In this document: positions 1-12,024 of the stretch, piece after piece | Numbering within the stretch: the stretch's first letter is position 1 | How the letters are laid out: every line of letters starts with the position of its first letter | Source: Isoetes taiwanensis | Lineage: Eukaryota; Streptophyta; Lycopodiopsida; Isoetales; Isoetaceae | Direction of reading: 5' to 3' | Length of the DNA: 64,000 bases | Assembly: GCA_021234155.1 (NCBI GenBank) | Contig: JAJEKV010000002.1 | Span: 14,979,428-15,043,427, forward strand | Made by a program: the position numbers and the translations under genes | The notes under the pieces: model-generated | What the model was told of the DNA's origin: nothing | Seen by the model: only the letters and a program-made list of their open reading frames with translations | Databases searched by the model: none

Positions 1-1080
1 GGTTAAAAGTATTAAACTCATCATAGTAAAGTACTTATACTTAAGTGAGCAGTTGTACGGGGCTAGTGACATCACTTGTTACTTGGAAGGACTTGCAACG
101 AGTCCAGAAATCATTTTTGACTCGAGCACTTGGAGTTAAGTCCATGGTCTTGTATTAAATTCTTCGATAGGAGATAGGATTCTTACCTCTCTAGCATATT
201 GCTCTAGAACATTACATAATAAATTATCAAAATGTGGTAAACATGGGAGACACTTGCCGTCCAAACACCTTGCCTATACAATGGCCATAGGTCCACAACA
301 CCTTAAAGCCTATTGAAAGGAGAACCATGCCACTTGATTCTCTAAATAAAATGCACAGGAAGGGATGCACGAAGGTGCAGAACAATAAGGATCATAATCG
401 TCTCAAGCAGTATCTAGACACATGCTTTCCTAGTAAATTATGGGATGCCAGTGCTTTAAAATTGGTAAAGGCGTCACATTATAAAGCCAAATCAGTCCCA
501 CACTTGCCAGGGCTTTGTACCCGTTAACACATTTGCCCATGAAGAAGTGCATAAGGATTGCATCCATTCAAATTGGGGCAGACTAGCCTCGAAATTGAGA
601 TGAGCAGATGGGTCTGAAAAGAGTGAGAATATAGGATTTCTCAATGGTGCCAAATGGGAGTTATTGAAGACGAGTGTCACAACCTTCAGAATTGCCCAGC
701 ATTTGCACCTCCGGGCACGATATATCAAGTCGGTTACACCTATCCAATCACTATAGATGATATCGCATACATCTTCAGTAAGGACACTAGCATCATATAT
801 CCTGGAGTGCGAGATGCGCGAGCTCAGTTGTATCCCTCACGACACTGACATGTGTACAGATGTATAGTTTATCAGTAAGCTTATTACTGCTAAGATGTTT
901 CCCTCGAAAATCTTTTATGGCAGGGTTTTCTGATCTTGAATGATGATAGGCCTGCTACACTCTTATTTTTTTTGTTTGGGCCCCATAGGCCCCTTGGTCT
1001 TCCTAGATGATAAAATTCAAATTTTACATATATATATATATAAACTATAAAGCATAAAATTGAATTGAATTTATTTTTAT
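1..1080 (+). mobile_element. LINE (L1-type) 3'-end fragment, decayed
   Basis: This stretch aligns by eye with 56,780-57,790. Shared stretches include the segment around 250-330, the 'gtttgcccatgaag'-type segment near 530, and a 3' region at about 880-1,000 reading 'ttattactgctaag', 'ccctcgaaaatc' and 'tttgtttgggcccc'. At 654-720 the plus strand encodes IEDECH followed by NCP, the E-D-E-x-H...CP motif typical of the C-terminus of L1-type ORF2 proteins. Stops and indels interrupt every frame, so this is a non-functional 3' remnant ending in an (AT)n tract near 1,030-1,045. Its left end lies outside the window. Confidence 0.7.
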
Positions 1081-2780
1081 CATCGAGGAAGCCCATTAAA
1101 TCTATAGGACCCAAATGAAAAGCAGAACAGACGTATTAGCACAATAGACGTGTTATTGCTTAAGATAAAAAACACCCTGTAACCTTCAACATCTACTGAG
1201 TCCTTTAGATTACAACCTTTTTTATTTTCACGTGACTTTGAGGCTATTTTTCTGGCAGAGCTGTGGCGGCGCCACCAACAGAGTTTCTTTGCCCATAATT
1301 CTTCCTCTGCATCAGGGGTTGCATCAGGGCCCAGAGGTTTTACATCAGGAGCCACATCAGGTGTGATGAGCCTGCCGAGTTGACCCTCCTGGCAACTCGG
1401 GATCTTGTCAAAACTTACACATTCTAGCTTGTTAATGGTGGTGAAGAATTGAATTTTCCTTTTGCACAATTGAAACTTAAACCATTACTAGAAATCCATC
1501 CTCACTGAGATACAATGTATTCCCACTATCCATCAAGAATACAAATTCAAAGGATGTATTATCCACAATACTCTCAATGTATATGCATAAACACTGCTAA
1601 GCAAGCTAAACAAAAGCTTTTTAGCTCCAGATCACAATCACGATCCTCAGCTACATTGTTGCCACCCGTGCAACCACTGCCTTGCTTGTTCACTGCATAT
1701 GCACTCATGGGGGTTAGTCCTCGTGACTAAGTGGGGATCCCTGGCTGCCATTGCATGCATGGAAATACTCTGGAATCTTGGATATAAAGACATAAGCACA
1801 AGCAAACAAAAGATTTTAGGTGAGTATAGTACTAGACAATGACAACATAATTCAAGGAAATACCAAACTCTGAGCAACAAAAGCAAAGAACATAGCCAGA
1901 ATAACAAAACATCAGAAGCATAGCTCCGGGACAATGGGAAGCTCAGCCAGCCTACATGCAGGCCCTGTTAGCAGAGAAATGCCCAACCAGCTCACATTCT
2001 CAGCCCCGTTGGCGGAGTTGCTAGGGTAAACCTCGTATGCGCACACCCTTTCCAGCCCACGTCTGGCGCTGGAGGACCTGTTACCATAGAGTCACAAGAG
2101 TTGACGTAGCATCCTGATCAGGGAAAACTACGCCCGGTGTCACAACGCACAAGAATACCACAGAGAATCACAGATGAACATGAGCATGCCGGAGCAACCT
2201 AGGCCACCGAACCTAGAAGTCCGACCCCCGAGGTTCCAATAGACATAATCAAATACCAAGACAACGGTGGAACAATGCAAAGACTATGACATGTGGTGTT
2301 CATTAGAATGTTTACTATACATGTGCCTAGATTATACTGCTGTTGATGTTGCCCATACAACCTGCCCAAGTTGAAGTAGCTAGAATACCGAGGAAGATAA
2401 TGATCGCAAAACACGTCGAGGAAGCCATAAGCCTAACTATCATTGATGTAGCTACGACAAGGAAAGATACTACCAATCCAGACAATACAAACCTTACCTC
2501 ATAACCATTCTCCCATGAGGATAATCTATTAGCTATGATGCCTTTGATAAAATATAGTGCAACAACTTAGAAACTTACGGTGTACACCTAGAATAACAGT
2601 GCTCCACGCTATAGCCTCATCTAGACGCCCCATATGCCTCATATAACTCTCACTACCCAACTTCTAATGATCTCCAAGGTTTCACCATTTATTTATCTCT
2701 CACCATTATTTGCTAAGGTTTTTAATATTCCGATTAAAAACCCACTTTCCATAGCTAAGGAATTGAAACATATAATTAAT
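1080..2780. other. intergenic, no gene recognised
   Basis: All six frames are broken and I recognise no domain. The tract at 1,300-1,400 contains short imperfect repeats of 'gcatcagg'. The moderately GC-rich part at 1,950-2,240 may be old retroelement sequence, but I see no LTR, primer site or protein motif to support that. Confidence 0.4.
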
Positions 2781-2829
2781 GTAGAATCCCAAAATTAAAT
2801 ACTTCTGGCTTAAAAACCCCCAAGGTCTC

Positions 2830-5762
2830 ACGACCGTAACTGCATTTAGCCTTTTCCACCTGATCTCTAGGCTAGCACAGGAGATACAGGAGCTCCGAGC
2901 AACCATTACCCAGCAAGGCAGGGGCCTCCATGCCGAGGTCCATGAACACTTACGGCAGTGCACGAATGAGTTGGCCAAGTAGCAGAGATTTCAACAGGAG
3001 CTAGGCTCTCGACTCTAGGCACCAGAGGCCGCAACACGGGGCCAGACAAGCACACATATTCCACAGCCCACCAGTCGCCAAACAGGCAGACAGACACCGC
3101 CTGCTTCATCTCGCACCACCCTGCCCTTTGCGGAACAAATTTCACACGCCTGTGCAACAAGCATCACCGATAGCTAATGTTGCCCGCGAACTCCGAGCGC
3201 ATCAGAGGTATCACGCCAGCGCCATAATGTGGTGGCACGCGGAGGTGAGATTCACCAAGGAACGATTTATCTCGCATGGCATCGAATGCAAAGGCACATT
3301 AGGCGCGCTTGAAGGGGATTATTTACATGTTGACTGTGATTCTTATCCTCCAGGCGCTGAAGGGGACTACTATGTATGTTGACCAGATCTTACCCGACGC
3401 GAACAAGAGTCCCGATGGCGCCAGCTCTGGCTCAAGTCGGGATGTCCGCCGAGGGGGTGCCGGTGATGCCCGTCCGGCAGCAATCTTCGATTTTCAAAGG
3501 TCACCGAGGTCGCCGATGCAATGCATCGCCGCCGCCACTCAAGCACCGCCACCGCATTCTATCGCACTCTCCGCCCCACGCTTCCAATCGCTTCGCAATC
3601 GCCGCCAGTGCCGCATTAATCGCTCCCGCAACCAAACATCATCGAAGGCCTACATCACATGCCAACAAATAGGAACCGTGTACTCCTGATGGTATCTTTG
3701 AACCGCTTCTGGGCTTCCCCTTTGGTAGAAAGGGGAGAGTCTCAACTCTATTGGCGCCGTATATGGATCTCATTTTCCTCATAGAAACATGGGAACATGC
3801 AGGGCACAGGTTGTCGAACCTCCCAGGTTATCTCAGATTTCTGTTCAATGAGTGCACGTGCAAGTGAGGACATGGCGGGTTGCCCGCTACTATCGCTAAA
3901 CCTTTGGGGTATTCTACCCTCGCTACACAAAAAAACGGCATGTGTACAATCGATACTTGTGGGTGCGCGTGCAACGCATGACAGTGGCAGCGTTCTCTTC
4001 ATAGCAGCATGCTATTTTCCACATGCCGAGAGCAACTTCTATAACACTCATTCGGATGTGGATAGATTGGAGCCCTATGTCGATCTATATGATGACATAC
4101 AAAGAAAGACAAACAGCTTGGGCAAGGTTATGTTGCTTCGGGCGAATTTTAATGCACGCACGTGAGCCGAAAGCAGTCCCAAAATTTGAGCCCCTGGCAG
4201 AGGACATCTTGCAGCTGAACCCCGCAGAGGTGGCTTGGTCAAGGGTGTCAGACGACAACCATATTTCGCGCTATGGCAGGCAGTTAGTTGTTGCTGGGTA
4301 GTATTTTTGACCTAGTTATTTGTAATGGGTTGGCACAATGGCCATCTTCCAGCTGCTGCACTTGTAGACAGGAGAACCAAGGGGGCGGCTCCATTGTGGT
4401 GGATTATCTGTTGGTTGAGAAACAGAATCTGCACATGGTTGCCCATTTTTCCATTGGAACAGTCACTCGGGACGAGGAAGTGGACTCGGACCACCAGCCC
4501 CTGTTCGTGCATCTCCATTGGCAAGCTCCTCGTGCATCTACTGCCTCAACACCCCAGTGCCTCGGGCCAGTGCGACTACCACCGCAGGATCTATGCCCAC
4601 CGCTTGAGCATAACCTCGGCAAGACTGCCGCAACTCCCCACACTTCAACAAAGAATTGCCACAGACGGACTCACCGCTCGACAAATGGGCCGAGAGATGC
4701 TTTGGGAGAGGCCGCCACGGCCCTCAGCGCTACCACCTTCCCCGCAATGTGGTTCGATGATGAGTGCTCGGGAGCTCAAGCGACATTCCTCGAAGTCACC
4801 GATCCCACCTCCCGCCCACAAAGCATCATCAATAATACCGCCCTTCCTCAAGAACAAGAAAGCCAGCCTATCTCGCAGAGCATCGCCAATGTGATGTTTG
4901 GTCTCCCCGGATCGCACCCCAAGACATTCTCGAGAAGGGTCTTGAGCAAGACCGCATGTTCCCCACGTGAGCATCACCTCTGAGCAATGGGTACAAGATT
5001 TGCAAATGCCTTTTACTTAATTCGGGCGGGCCTGACACCAGTCCTCCATAGATAGGCATGGCTCGGGTTATCACAGAGGGGATGTCATCATGGGCCTACA
5101 ACGCCCGCTAATGGGAAGGCAAAGCAGATTTAGATGGCATGCAAAGGAACTTCCGAAATGGCCTCGGGCCTTCACCGGTGTCTCGCTCATGGTGTTATTC
5201 AACAAAGCATTGCAAGAAGGCTTCCCTCCACAAAGGACCACTAGTAAAGTTGTGCCCATGTACAAGTGGGGGACCCTCAATGCCCGCCAACTATCGCATA
5301 CTATTATGGTCAGCCCCTCTATGCAAAACCGCTGACCGGCATCCTTGAGCAAATGGGCCGACAATATGGGCGAGAGGAGGCGATGTGCGAAGCTCACACA
5401 TGCGTTTTCGCCCGTGCATTCCACCATTGACCATATCTTCACTCAAGACATTGATTGAGGATAGCAGAATCACCGACAAAACCCGCATCGTTGTTTCGCG
5501 GGATTTTGCAAAAGCTTTTGACACAAAGGCTCCTCGACAAAGTTATGGGACGATCGCGGGCGTACCGGGACTCCCCTTGACTTGGAGAATGCAGTGTATA
5601 GGCTGTACGAATCATGCTCAGGCCGTATCACATTGTCGACACAGCTGCAATCGCAGAGTATTGAGTGCGTCAAGGTTGCCCCCACTCCCCTACACTCTTT
5701 GGCCTGTACATTGACCAACTGGAAGATTGGCTCTCTGAGCATGGAGGTGCGGGCGCCCATAA
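2830..5762 (+). mobile_element. LINE (L1-type) with ORF1, AP-endonuclease and reverse transcriptase remnants
   Basis: An ordered but heavily mutated non-LTR retrotransposon. At 2,870-2,980 a coiled-coil-like segment (RLAQEIQELRATITQQ) followed by a Pro/Ser/Arg-rich region looks like ORF1. At about 3,960-4,520 endonuclease motifs appear: a GS-VLFIAACYFPH strand, LLRANFNART (standing for the GDFNA catalytic strand), DLVICNGL, and the terminal SDHQPL histidine motif. At about 5,100-5,560 reverse transcriptase segments appear, including ANYR and a DFAKAFDT motif, which is the first catalytic Asp region. Several frameshifts separate these blocks, so no functional protein can be made. The element stops abruptly at about 5,760, where a receptor-kinase relic in the opposite orientation begins. 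The part 3' of the RT is missing here but matching pieces occur at 52.7 and 56.8 kb. Confidence 0.8.
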
Positions 5763-6500
5763 TGTGAGGCTCCATCTTTGCATCTAATAAAATGTTGCTT
5801 GGCTTTAAATCCAGATGAATAACTGGAGTTGGGCAGCCAGAATACAAATACAGCAGCCCCTACGCAATCCCGTCTGCAATTTTGAGGCGCAAATTCCATG
5901 ATAAATCGCATTTGGGATGCAAGAGGCGATCCAAGCTTAGGATCAGAATTTAGGCTTCCAAATTCGACAGATAGCCCAGAATTTTGGCGATGTTTCTGTG
6001 CCTTACCATTCTCAGAGATTGCAGCCCACAAGAAAAGATCTCTTTTTGCCGCGTGCTCCAAATTAAGCCGCTTTGAAAGCTAAAATCTGTCCTCGCTTTT
6101 TTCCCCCCTCAGACATACTGCCCTCGCGGCCTCACGCTTATTTTATTCTCATCACTGAAGTTGTGTGTAGCTTCTTCAATCTCTTCCATGCTTAATTTTA
6201 TGAATTGGCCGCTCACGTCGCAGAAATTTATCTCGCAGGATTTTAATTGCCTGTCATGCATTATCTTCCAAATTGCGAAAGCACAAACCATGAAACAGAT
6301 ACACAGAGTGCCGGAACGTATGACTCTTCCCATGCTGAACAAAATCCTTGGTTTACATGCTGCCATGTCACAATCCTTTATGCTTTCTCTCGAATCACAG
6401 ACCTGTTTTGTCCCAGAATACTTGGTCAAATCACCTTTGCTTTCCGCTGCATTGCTCTGATATTTAGGCCAGATTTTTTTAAGCAAAAATCACCGACAAT
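5763..6500 (-). pseudogene. receptor-like kinase fragment (juxtamembrane plus N-lobe to catalytic loop)
   Basis: Read on the minus strand, about 6,486-6,110 gives a hydrophobic membrane-spanning stretch (TLCICFMVCAFAIW) followed by FIKLSMEEIEEATHNFS, the usual start of a plant LRR-receptor-kinase domain. After a frame break, about 6,050-5,770 gives RHRNIAKILGY and then the catalytic loop HLDLKPSNILLD. The glycine-rich loop is not recognisable, an internal stop lies in the segment after LGY, and the sequence ends before the DFG motif where the LINE abuts it. These are features of plasma-membrane LRR receptor kinases. Here it is a broken fragment, probably truncated by the LINE or by a rearrangement. 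Confidence 0.8.
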
Positions 6501-9500
6501 GGTTGCCACATCCTTTTACTGCCACCTCATCTATTACTTTCAATATAATTTTGTGAATGCTGGATGACAATTTCTAACAAAGGCAACCATCCTTCATGCA
6601 AGTCTATATATAACTACCTTTGTAACCGTCAAACCCCCACACCGCTTGTGCATGACATGCTTTGGGTAACTCCCCCATTTCTCATGGCTCGGATTATAAA
6701 TTGATCTGAGATGTCTCACGAAGATGCTTTATTTTCACCTTGGAGCTGGAGCTGGCAGTGTCGATGTCCTCACGGAGATCTCTGTTTTATAATCCGAGCT
6801 AGGGACCCAACAGGGGAACATTTGAGTGATATATGTTCTCCGACCTTTGCACATTTGCCACCGTTTTTTGGTTTGCAGGGAAAATAGAATGTGTCTTGCA
6901 GGTCAAATTTGGTCATCCGATCTGGCAATGCGCCGGCCAATTCTTCTGATCTGCAAAGCTAGGCGGATGGTTAGTGCAGGTCCGCATATGAGGCGACAGG
7001 CCATAGTAGAAAGACACTCTGAGACAAGGAAGAAAAGAGAAAAATCTGACAGGGGTACTCTGGCACCAGACTTAAGATATGGCCATATGGGGCAACAGGG
7101 CCATATAGTCGTTTTACCATGTTAAAGACCCGGATATACCCATGGTTTAAAAGTGATGGCATCTGATATTTACAAGGCTCCTCAAACTACTGGTAACACA
7201 TTGCTACCCTATTGTTTGTGCACAATCACATGGAATGATCACAAAAGGTGAACAATCACATGTAAAGCCCACCAACGGTGGGCAATTTACTAGTATCTTC
7301 TCTGTTTATGTTGTCTTGAATACCATCATTTTTTGTTGTCCTTTTGTCCATGACTGCAGATATTGCATGTCAATGAAGAATTTATACCAAAGCATGGAAA
7401 TTTGATGATGTTTCTTCTTTTCCAACCATCCCAATGATCAATTTTTGTTTTAATCATTGCAGTTGCAGAATTTGTCATCTACTTTGGGATACCATACATT
7501 ATTTTGAAGCATATTCTGGGAAGGGACTCGCAAAGGACACAAAACCGGCCGATAGATAGGCTTGTCATTCATCACAGCAGTAGTATACAATGTTTGAAGA
7601 ATAGAGAGGGGTAGCCGACCATAGGAACAATATCGGGCTACCCCGGAAACAAAAGAAATGTGCACAGGCAGTATAGAAGGGTAATGGCGACAACTTCTCA
7701 TCGGGATAAAAAACCCCGCCCTTTCGGGTTTTCGAGGAAAATCCTAATGAGAAATGGTCGCCAACAACCTTGAATGTGTTGCCTGGAGAGCCGAAGGAGA
7801 TGGGTCGATGGCGAAGCCAAAAAAAGCAAGACCTCTGAAGATGGCGTAAAACATGCAAGCAACACAAAGAACTCTAAAAAACACCCGTGAATGGTTAGAG
7901 AAAATCAAACATGTAGCAGAAAAAGAGAGCAGCACAATGATGTAAAAAGAAATATGCTACACGCGGATGGTCAAAACTGAACAAAAACAATAGAAGAACT
8001 AAAAAAAAAACATATAAGGGCGGGTAGGGTGGGAAGCAACGGACAAGGAAAGAGATGCTGCTGTAAGAAGACGCCGATAACGAGCCACAAGAAGGACGAG
8101 CACATATATAGCTGCTCGGCCCTTCCCAGAATAACGATCCGAGGGCTCGGATCGATGCTATTATTCTGGCAATGTTCAACCAACTATTTCTGGCAATTTG
8201 CATTATGTGAGCAAAGAAGTCATATGGTGTCTGCCACGCTTTCATACAACTAGTATGCTTTAAGTAGTATGTGCAATTTTCACTTGTTTTATGTATAAGT
8301 GGGCAAATTTTGCCATCTTTTGTTTGATATATGTACTTGAAATACTTCTTCACTAGGTACATGTCCATTCCAGGTTTCCCTTAAGGGACAAATTTTCGTA
8401 AAATTGCGATTTTTTATGAATTTAATAATTTTTAATGCTAAGGGATAGTAGGTTACCTCATTTATTAATATTTTTTAATTCGCCCGCCATTCTATGAAAC
8501 GAGCCCCCGCCTTACTCAACTTCGCCCTACTCTCGAAGGCGAACTATTCGCCCGGATTTCTACCAGAAGCCAGGCATTGTTCATAGATTCGCCCTTCATA
8601 CTTACAAGGATCGGAGGTTTTACGATTTTTGTGTTCTGCTCCAGAAATGCCCGCAGAGCTATTTCTTGGATGGGAGTAGGAACCTACGATTTTACTGCAA
8701 AGGAGGCGAGTCTTGCAAAAAATTTAGTGTTCAGTTCATTAGTTAGGACTATCTGCTCCTATGTGTCCTCGTTAGAGTTTCAACGAATGATCCTAAAGAG
8801 TAGGGTAAAGTTGAGATATCTTTCTTGGAGATTCTCGATTCAGAGTAACCAACAACAGACTTCCCCATTTGCTTGGCAGAGCAAAGATCATGGGATGGCA
8901 GCCCGCAACGTATTGTTCAATCCTTGTCTCAAAAGCTTGATTTCGCATCTTGTTGCAGAATCTTTAAGGATTTCTATGTGACAATTCCTGATTGTTGTTG
9001 TAATGTGCAATGTTTCAATGGACTCTCCTTACTAAAGCGGCAATGACATCGTTCAAATATTAAGGCATCTACTTTGAAGGGTCAGGTATGGAACCCTTCC
9101 TGTTTACATATTGTTTCTTCATTGCGCTAAGTCTTGAAGAAGAATGCATTGTTTCCAATATGGAATGCAGGTTTTATGGCTAATGCATTTGTAAGCCATG
9201 TTATGTCCGGTTGAGCTCTAGAATGTAAAGTGCAATTCTGATATTGCAAAATACAGAGTACCCCCGTCCAATAATCTTTATCAGTATTTGTATGTGACTA
9301 TCAAGACAGGTTGCTCTCATAATGTATCCCGATTTAACTCTAGATTGTGAGTATTGGCCTTTGAATATGTCCCGTTGCAGTGTTTCTTTATCACTATTTT
9401 TTGTGTCATTGGTCTTGGCATGGTATCAAAGCTACTATGAATTTGTATCAAATCTATTGCATCTTCCTGGCACTGTTGTCTATACCTTGCATTATTGTCT

Positions 9501-10680
9501 ATACTTCAGGTTATACATGTTTTGAGGGACTATTTCTTTTGAAGAAGCAGAACCCCTGTTTCAACATATAGTATGTCTAGTATGTTTGATAGATTGTAGA
9601 TGTCGGAGTAGTGCTCCATTCTATGTAGCATACATCATGTTCATCTCTTTGTATTTGCTTCTTTGTTATATTTGTGCATGTGTTATCTAGTGGTGTTATT
9701 TAAAGAAGAGCTAGAAAATGTACCTACAATTCATGTAATATTTTAAGATGGTAAATGCCATTAGAAGTATCTGAAGCATCTGTACCTTATTTTTGCCTGA
9801 ACATTTGCTTCTAGTATGTAACATAGCATTGTAATATCTGGAAAGAATAGCTGCAAGGCTCTCTTTAATTATCATTTGTGGGATTCATACAAGAACAAAA
9901 CATAAGATCTGCCTTCTAATGAAGGAATATATGCACTATTTTACTCTACAGCATGTTATTGTGTGGACTGTAGCTAAATAGTATGTTGGAATGCCACGCT
10001 TAGCATAAATTGTCAAGGGAAATTCGTTTTGTTTTGCATCACTATTTCCATTGCCGTTCAGACGTTAACCAACAACCGTATCTGGAAACAACCCAAGTGA
10101 TCTATATATAAACTTGACTCTAGGGATATTCCTGGAATTCAAAAAGATGGCATCACTTATACTCCAACATCTCTATCAACTATACGGATGCAATTCTTGG
10201 CACCATATCGCAGGTCTGCTCTCTACTTTAGTCTCTCTTATTAGCTAGAGGACATTTTGTATAGCATTTTACCACTATGTTTAGTTGATAACTCAGGTTT
10301 GTCAATTTCTAGTTTGAAAACATGCTATTCAAACCGGTTTGTCTCAGACATTCAGATTCATGTATTGATGCTGCGCTACCAGCAGTAGCTGCGTATCAAC
10401 CTGTAAGTTGGTGGGCTTTGCGATTGCTTACAGTAGTGTGTTAACCACCTAGTGGTTAACATTGTGCACATGCTAGGTGTCAGTAGTGGCAAACAACACT
10501 TGGCATGTTTAGGTTAACTTAAGTATATGGCTTAGATTTAGCTAGATGTAAGGCTCAGATTTGTGGTCTACACTATATTAGACCGGAGCCTCTTCATATG
10601 TACTCAAGTTTTATCTCAAATTTGGAGAGCCTCATTTGGCCACGTTCCCTTCACTCTTTGTCCATATTTGTTTGTCTTGT
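6500..10680. other. intergenic; no gene recognised
   Basis: About 4.2 kb without a supportable coding exon. Small inverted repeats occur at 6,684-6,800 (a 13-bp 'ctcggattataaa' pair) and 8,127-8,177 (ccagaataa...ttattctgg enclosing gatccgag/ctcggatc). A perfect 23-bp palindrome centred on 'ccacctagtgg' lies at 10,439-10,461. The remainder is AT-rich and unremarkable. Confidence 0.5.
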
Positions 10681-10681
10681 T

Positions 10682-10760
10682 CTTGTTTTCTGATCATGAG
10701 CATGGCAGCTTTGTAGCATCTAGCAGTCATAGACTGTATGCCAAGAATTCACAATTAACA
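10682..10760 (+). repeat. dispersed ~80-90-bp repeat, copy 1
   Basis: Nearly identical to 49,941-50,032. Both copies begin 'cttgtttt', continue 'gatcatgagcatggcagc' and 'tttgtagcatc', and end 'ccaaga(a)(t/c)tcacaattaaca'. Copy 2 has about 11 extra bases in the middle. The repeat does not look like tRNA or rRNA. It could be part of an unrecognised mobile element. Confidence 0.75.
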
Positions 10761-11404
10761 GTGGCGTCGTTATGCCGGGTTCGCTCGTGATCATTTTCTT
10801 TAGCCTTACTGTCTGCTGTTGTCTTGTTGCTCTCATGCTTCTCCGTTTTGAAGACTTTTTGTATACTATTCTCCACCCTTTAAATTTCCTTAGTCTGCCC
10901 AACCAAGTCGATTCATGTATCTGCTTGGAGGCTTTTCTTTTTCAAAACAGCTGATGATTTTGCCAAGCTGATGATTCTGCTTGATTCTGGAAGAGCATGA
11001 CTCAGCCTGAATATATGTGCCCCCCCCCCCCAAAAAAAAAAGGGTGCAGCGTGGGCGTGCATGTGTGAGAACAAGGAGCGTGGCATCAGCGTGAGAAGCA
11101 TGAATGACCATGCGGCATGAGTGGAGCGTGAGCTTGCGTGACTATCATAAGAGGAGTGTGGGCGATTTCAAAATGGTAAATGCAAAGCATGGATGCGAAA
11201 AAAGGGCACGGCGTGATGAAGCAATATAATAGTTGGGTCAAACTTTTTTGGGGTGGTGTAATCTCCAGTTGCCACGTGTCCTATGCCAATTTCATGGAAT
11301 TACATTTGGGGTACTTAAATTCCGGTTTACAGGTTTAGCAGGTAAAACTTCCCACACAATGACATGTTGCAAATTTAGTGGAAGTTGAATTACAAACATA
11401 CTGA
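10761..11404. other. intergenic; no gene recognised
   Basis: Contains a C10/A10 homopolymer junction at 11,022-11,041 and AG/GT-rich text repeating 'gcgtgag' and 'gcatgag' at 11,050-11,220. No coding signal. Confidence 0.4.
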
Positions 11405-11600
11405 AACTTCAAGTACAGATTATCACAGAGTTAACAAAAAAGGTAGACATGCAAGTTCTTCAAGTACAGATTATCACAGAGTTAACAAACGGCCAATTCA
11501 AACTTCAAACGGCCAATTCAAAAAGGTAGACATGCAAGTTCTTCAAGTACAGATTATTCACAGAGTTAACAAACTTCCAATTCAAGGTTCTTCCAAAGAT
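11405..11600. repeat. short tandem/interspersed repeat (three copies of a ~32-bp unit)
   Basis: The unit 'cttcaagtacagattatcac' plus 'agagttaacaaa' occurs at about 11,407, 11,458 and 11,541 (the third with a 1-bp insertion). It is interleaved with two copies of 'aaggtagacatgcaagttct' and two of 'ggccaattcaaacttcaaac'-like text. It lies just downstream of the Crypton-like gene. Confidence 0.85.
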
Positions 11601-12024
11601 ACCAAGCAAGGCTCGCAACAACAAACCCTAAGGCCCGCAAAACAAAATAATGGAAATAACAATGTGAACAAAATAAACTAGAGCATAATTCTGCAATAAA
11701 GATAAGCACACACTTACGCAGAATTTTCAAGATTCTTTTTGGGTCGTAAAAATAGCTCAAAGTTGATGACTACCCGTTGAATGTGATTACCGTGACATGG
11801 ATAATCCGCCCAATTCGGAGATGCATCAGAAAGTACTTCTTCAATTCAGAGATCCGCCAAGTGCTTTAATAAAAAGCTTATCAAAATCATCTTCCAAATT
11901 CATATTTGTAACATCCTCAATAATGGAGCACGCTTTGAAGTCTCAAAGAAAGATTAGAAGAACTAGCACCTAAACCAAAAATTTTGCCGCCCCCAAAACC
12001 ATCCAATCCAAAGACTAAGATTCT

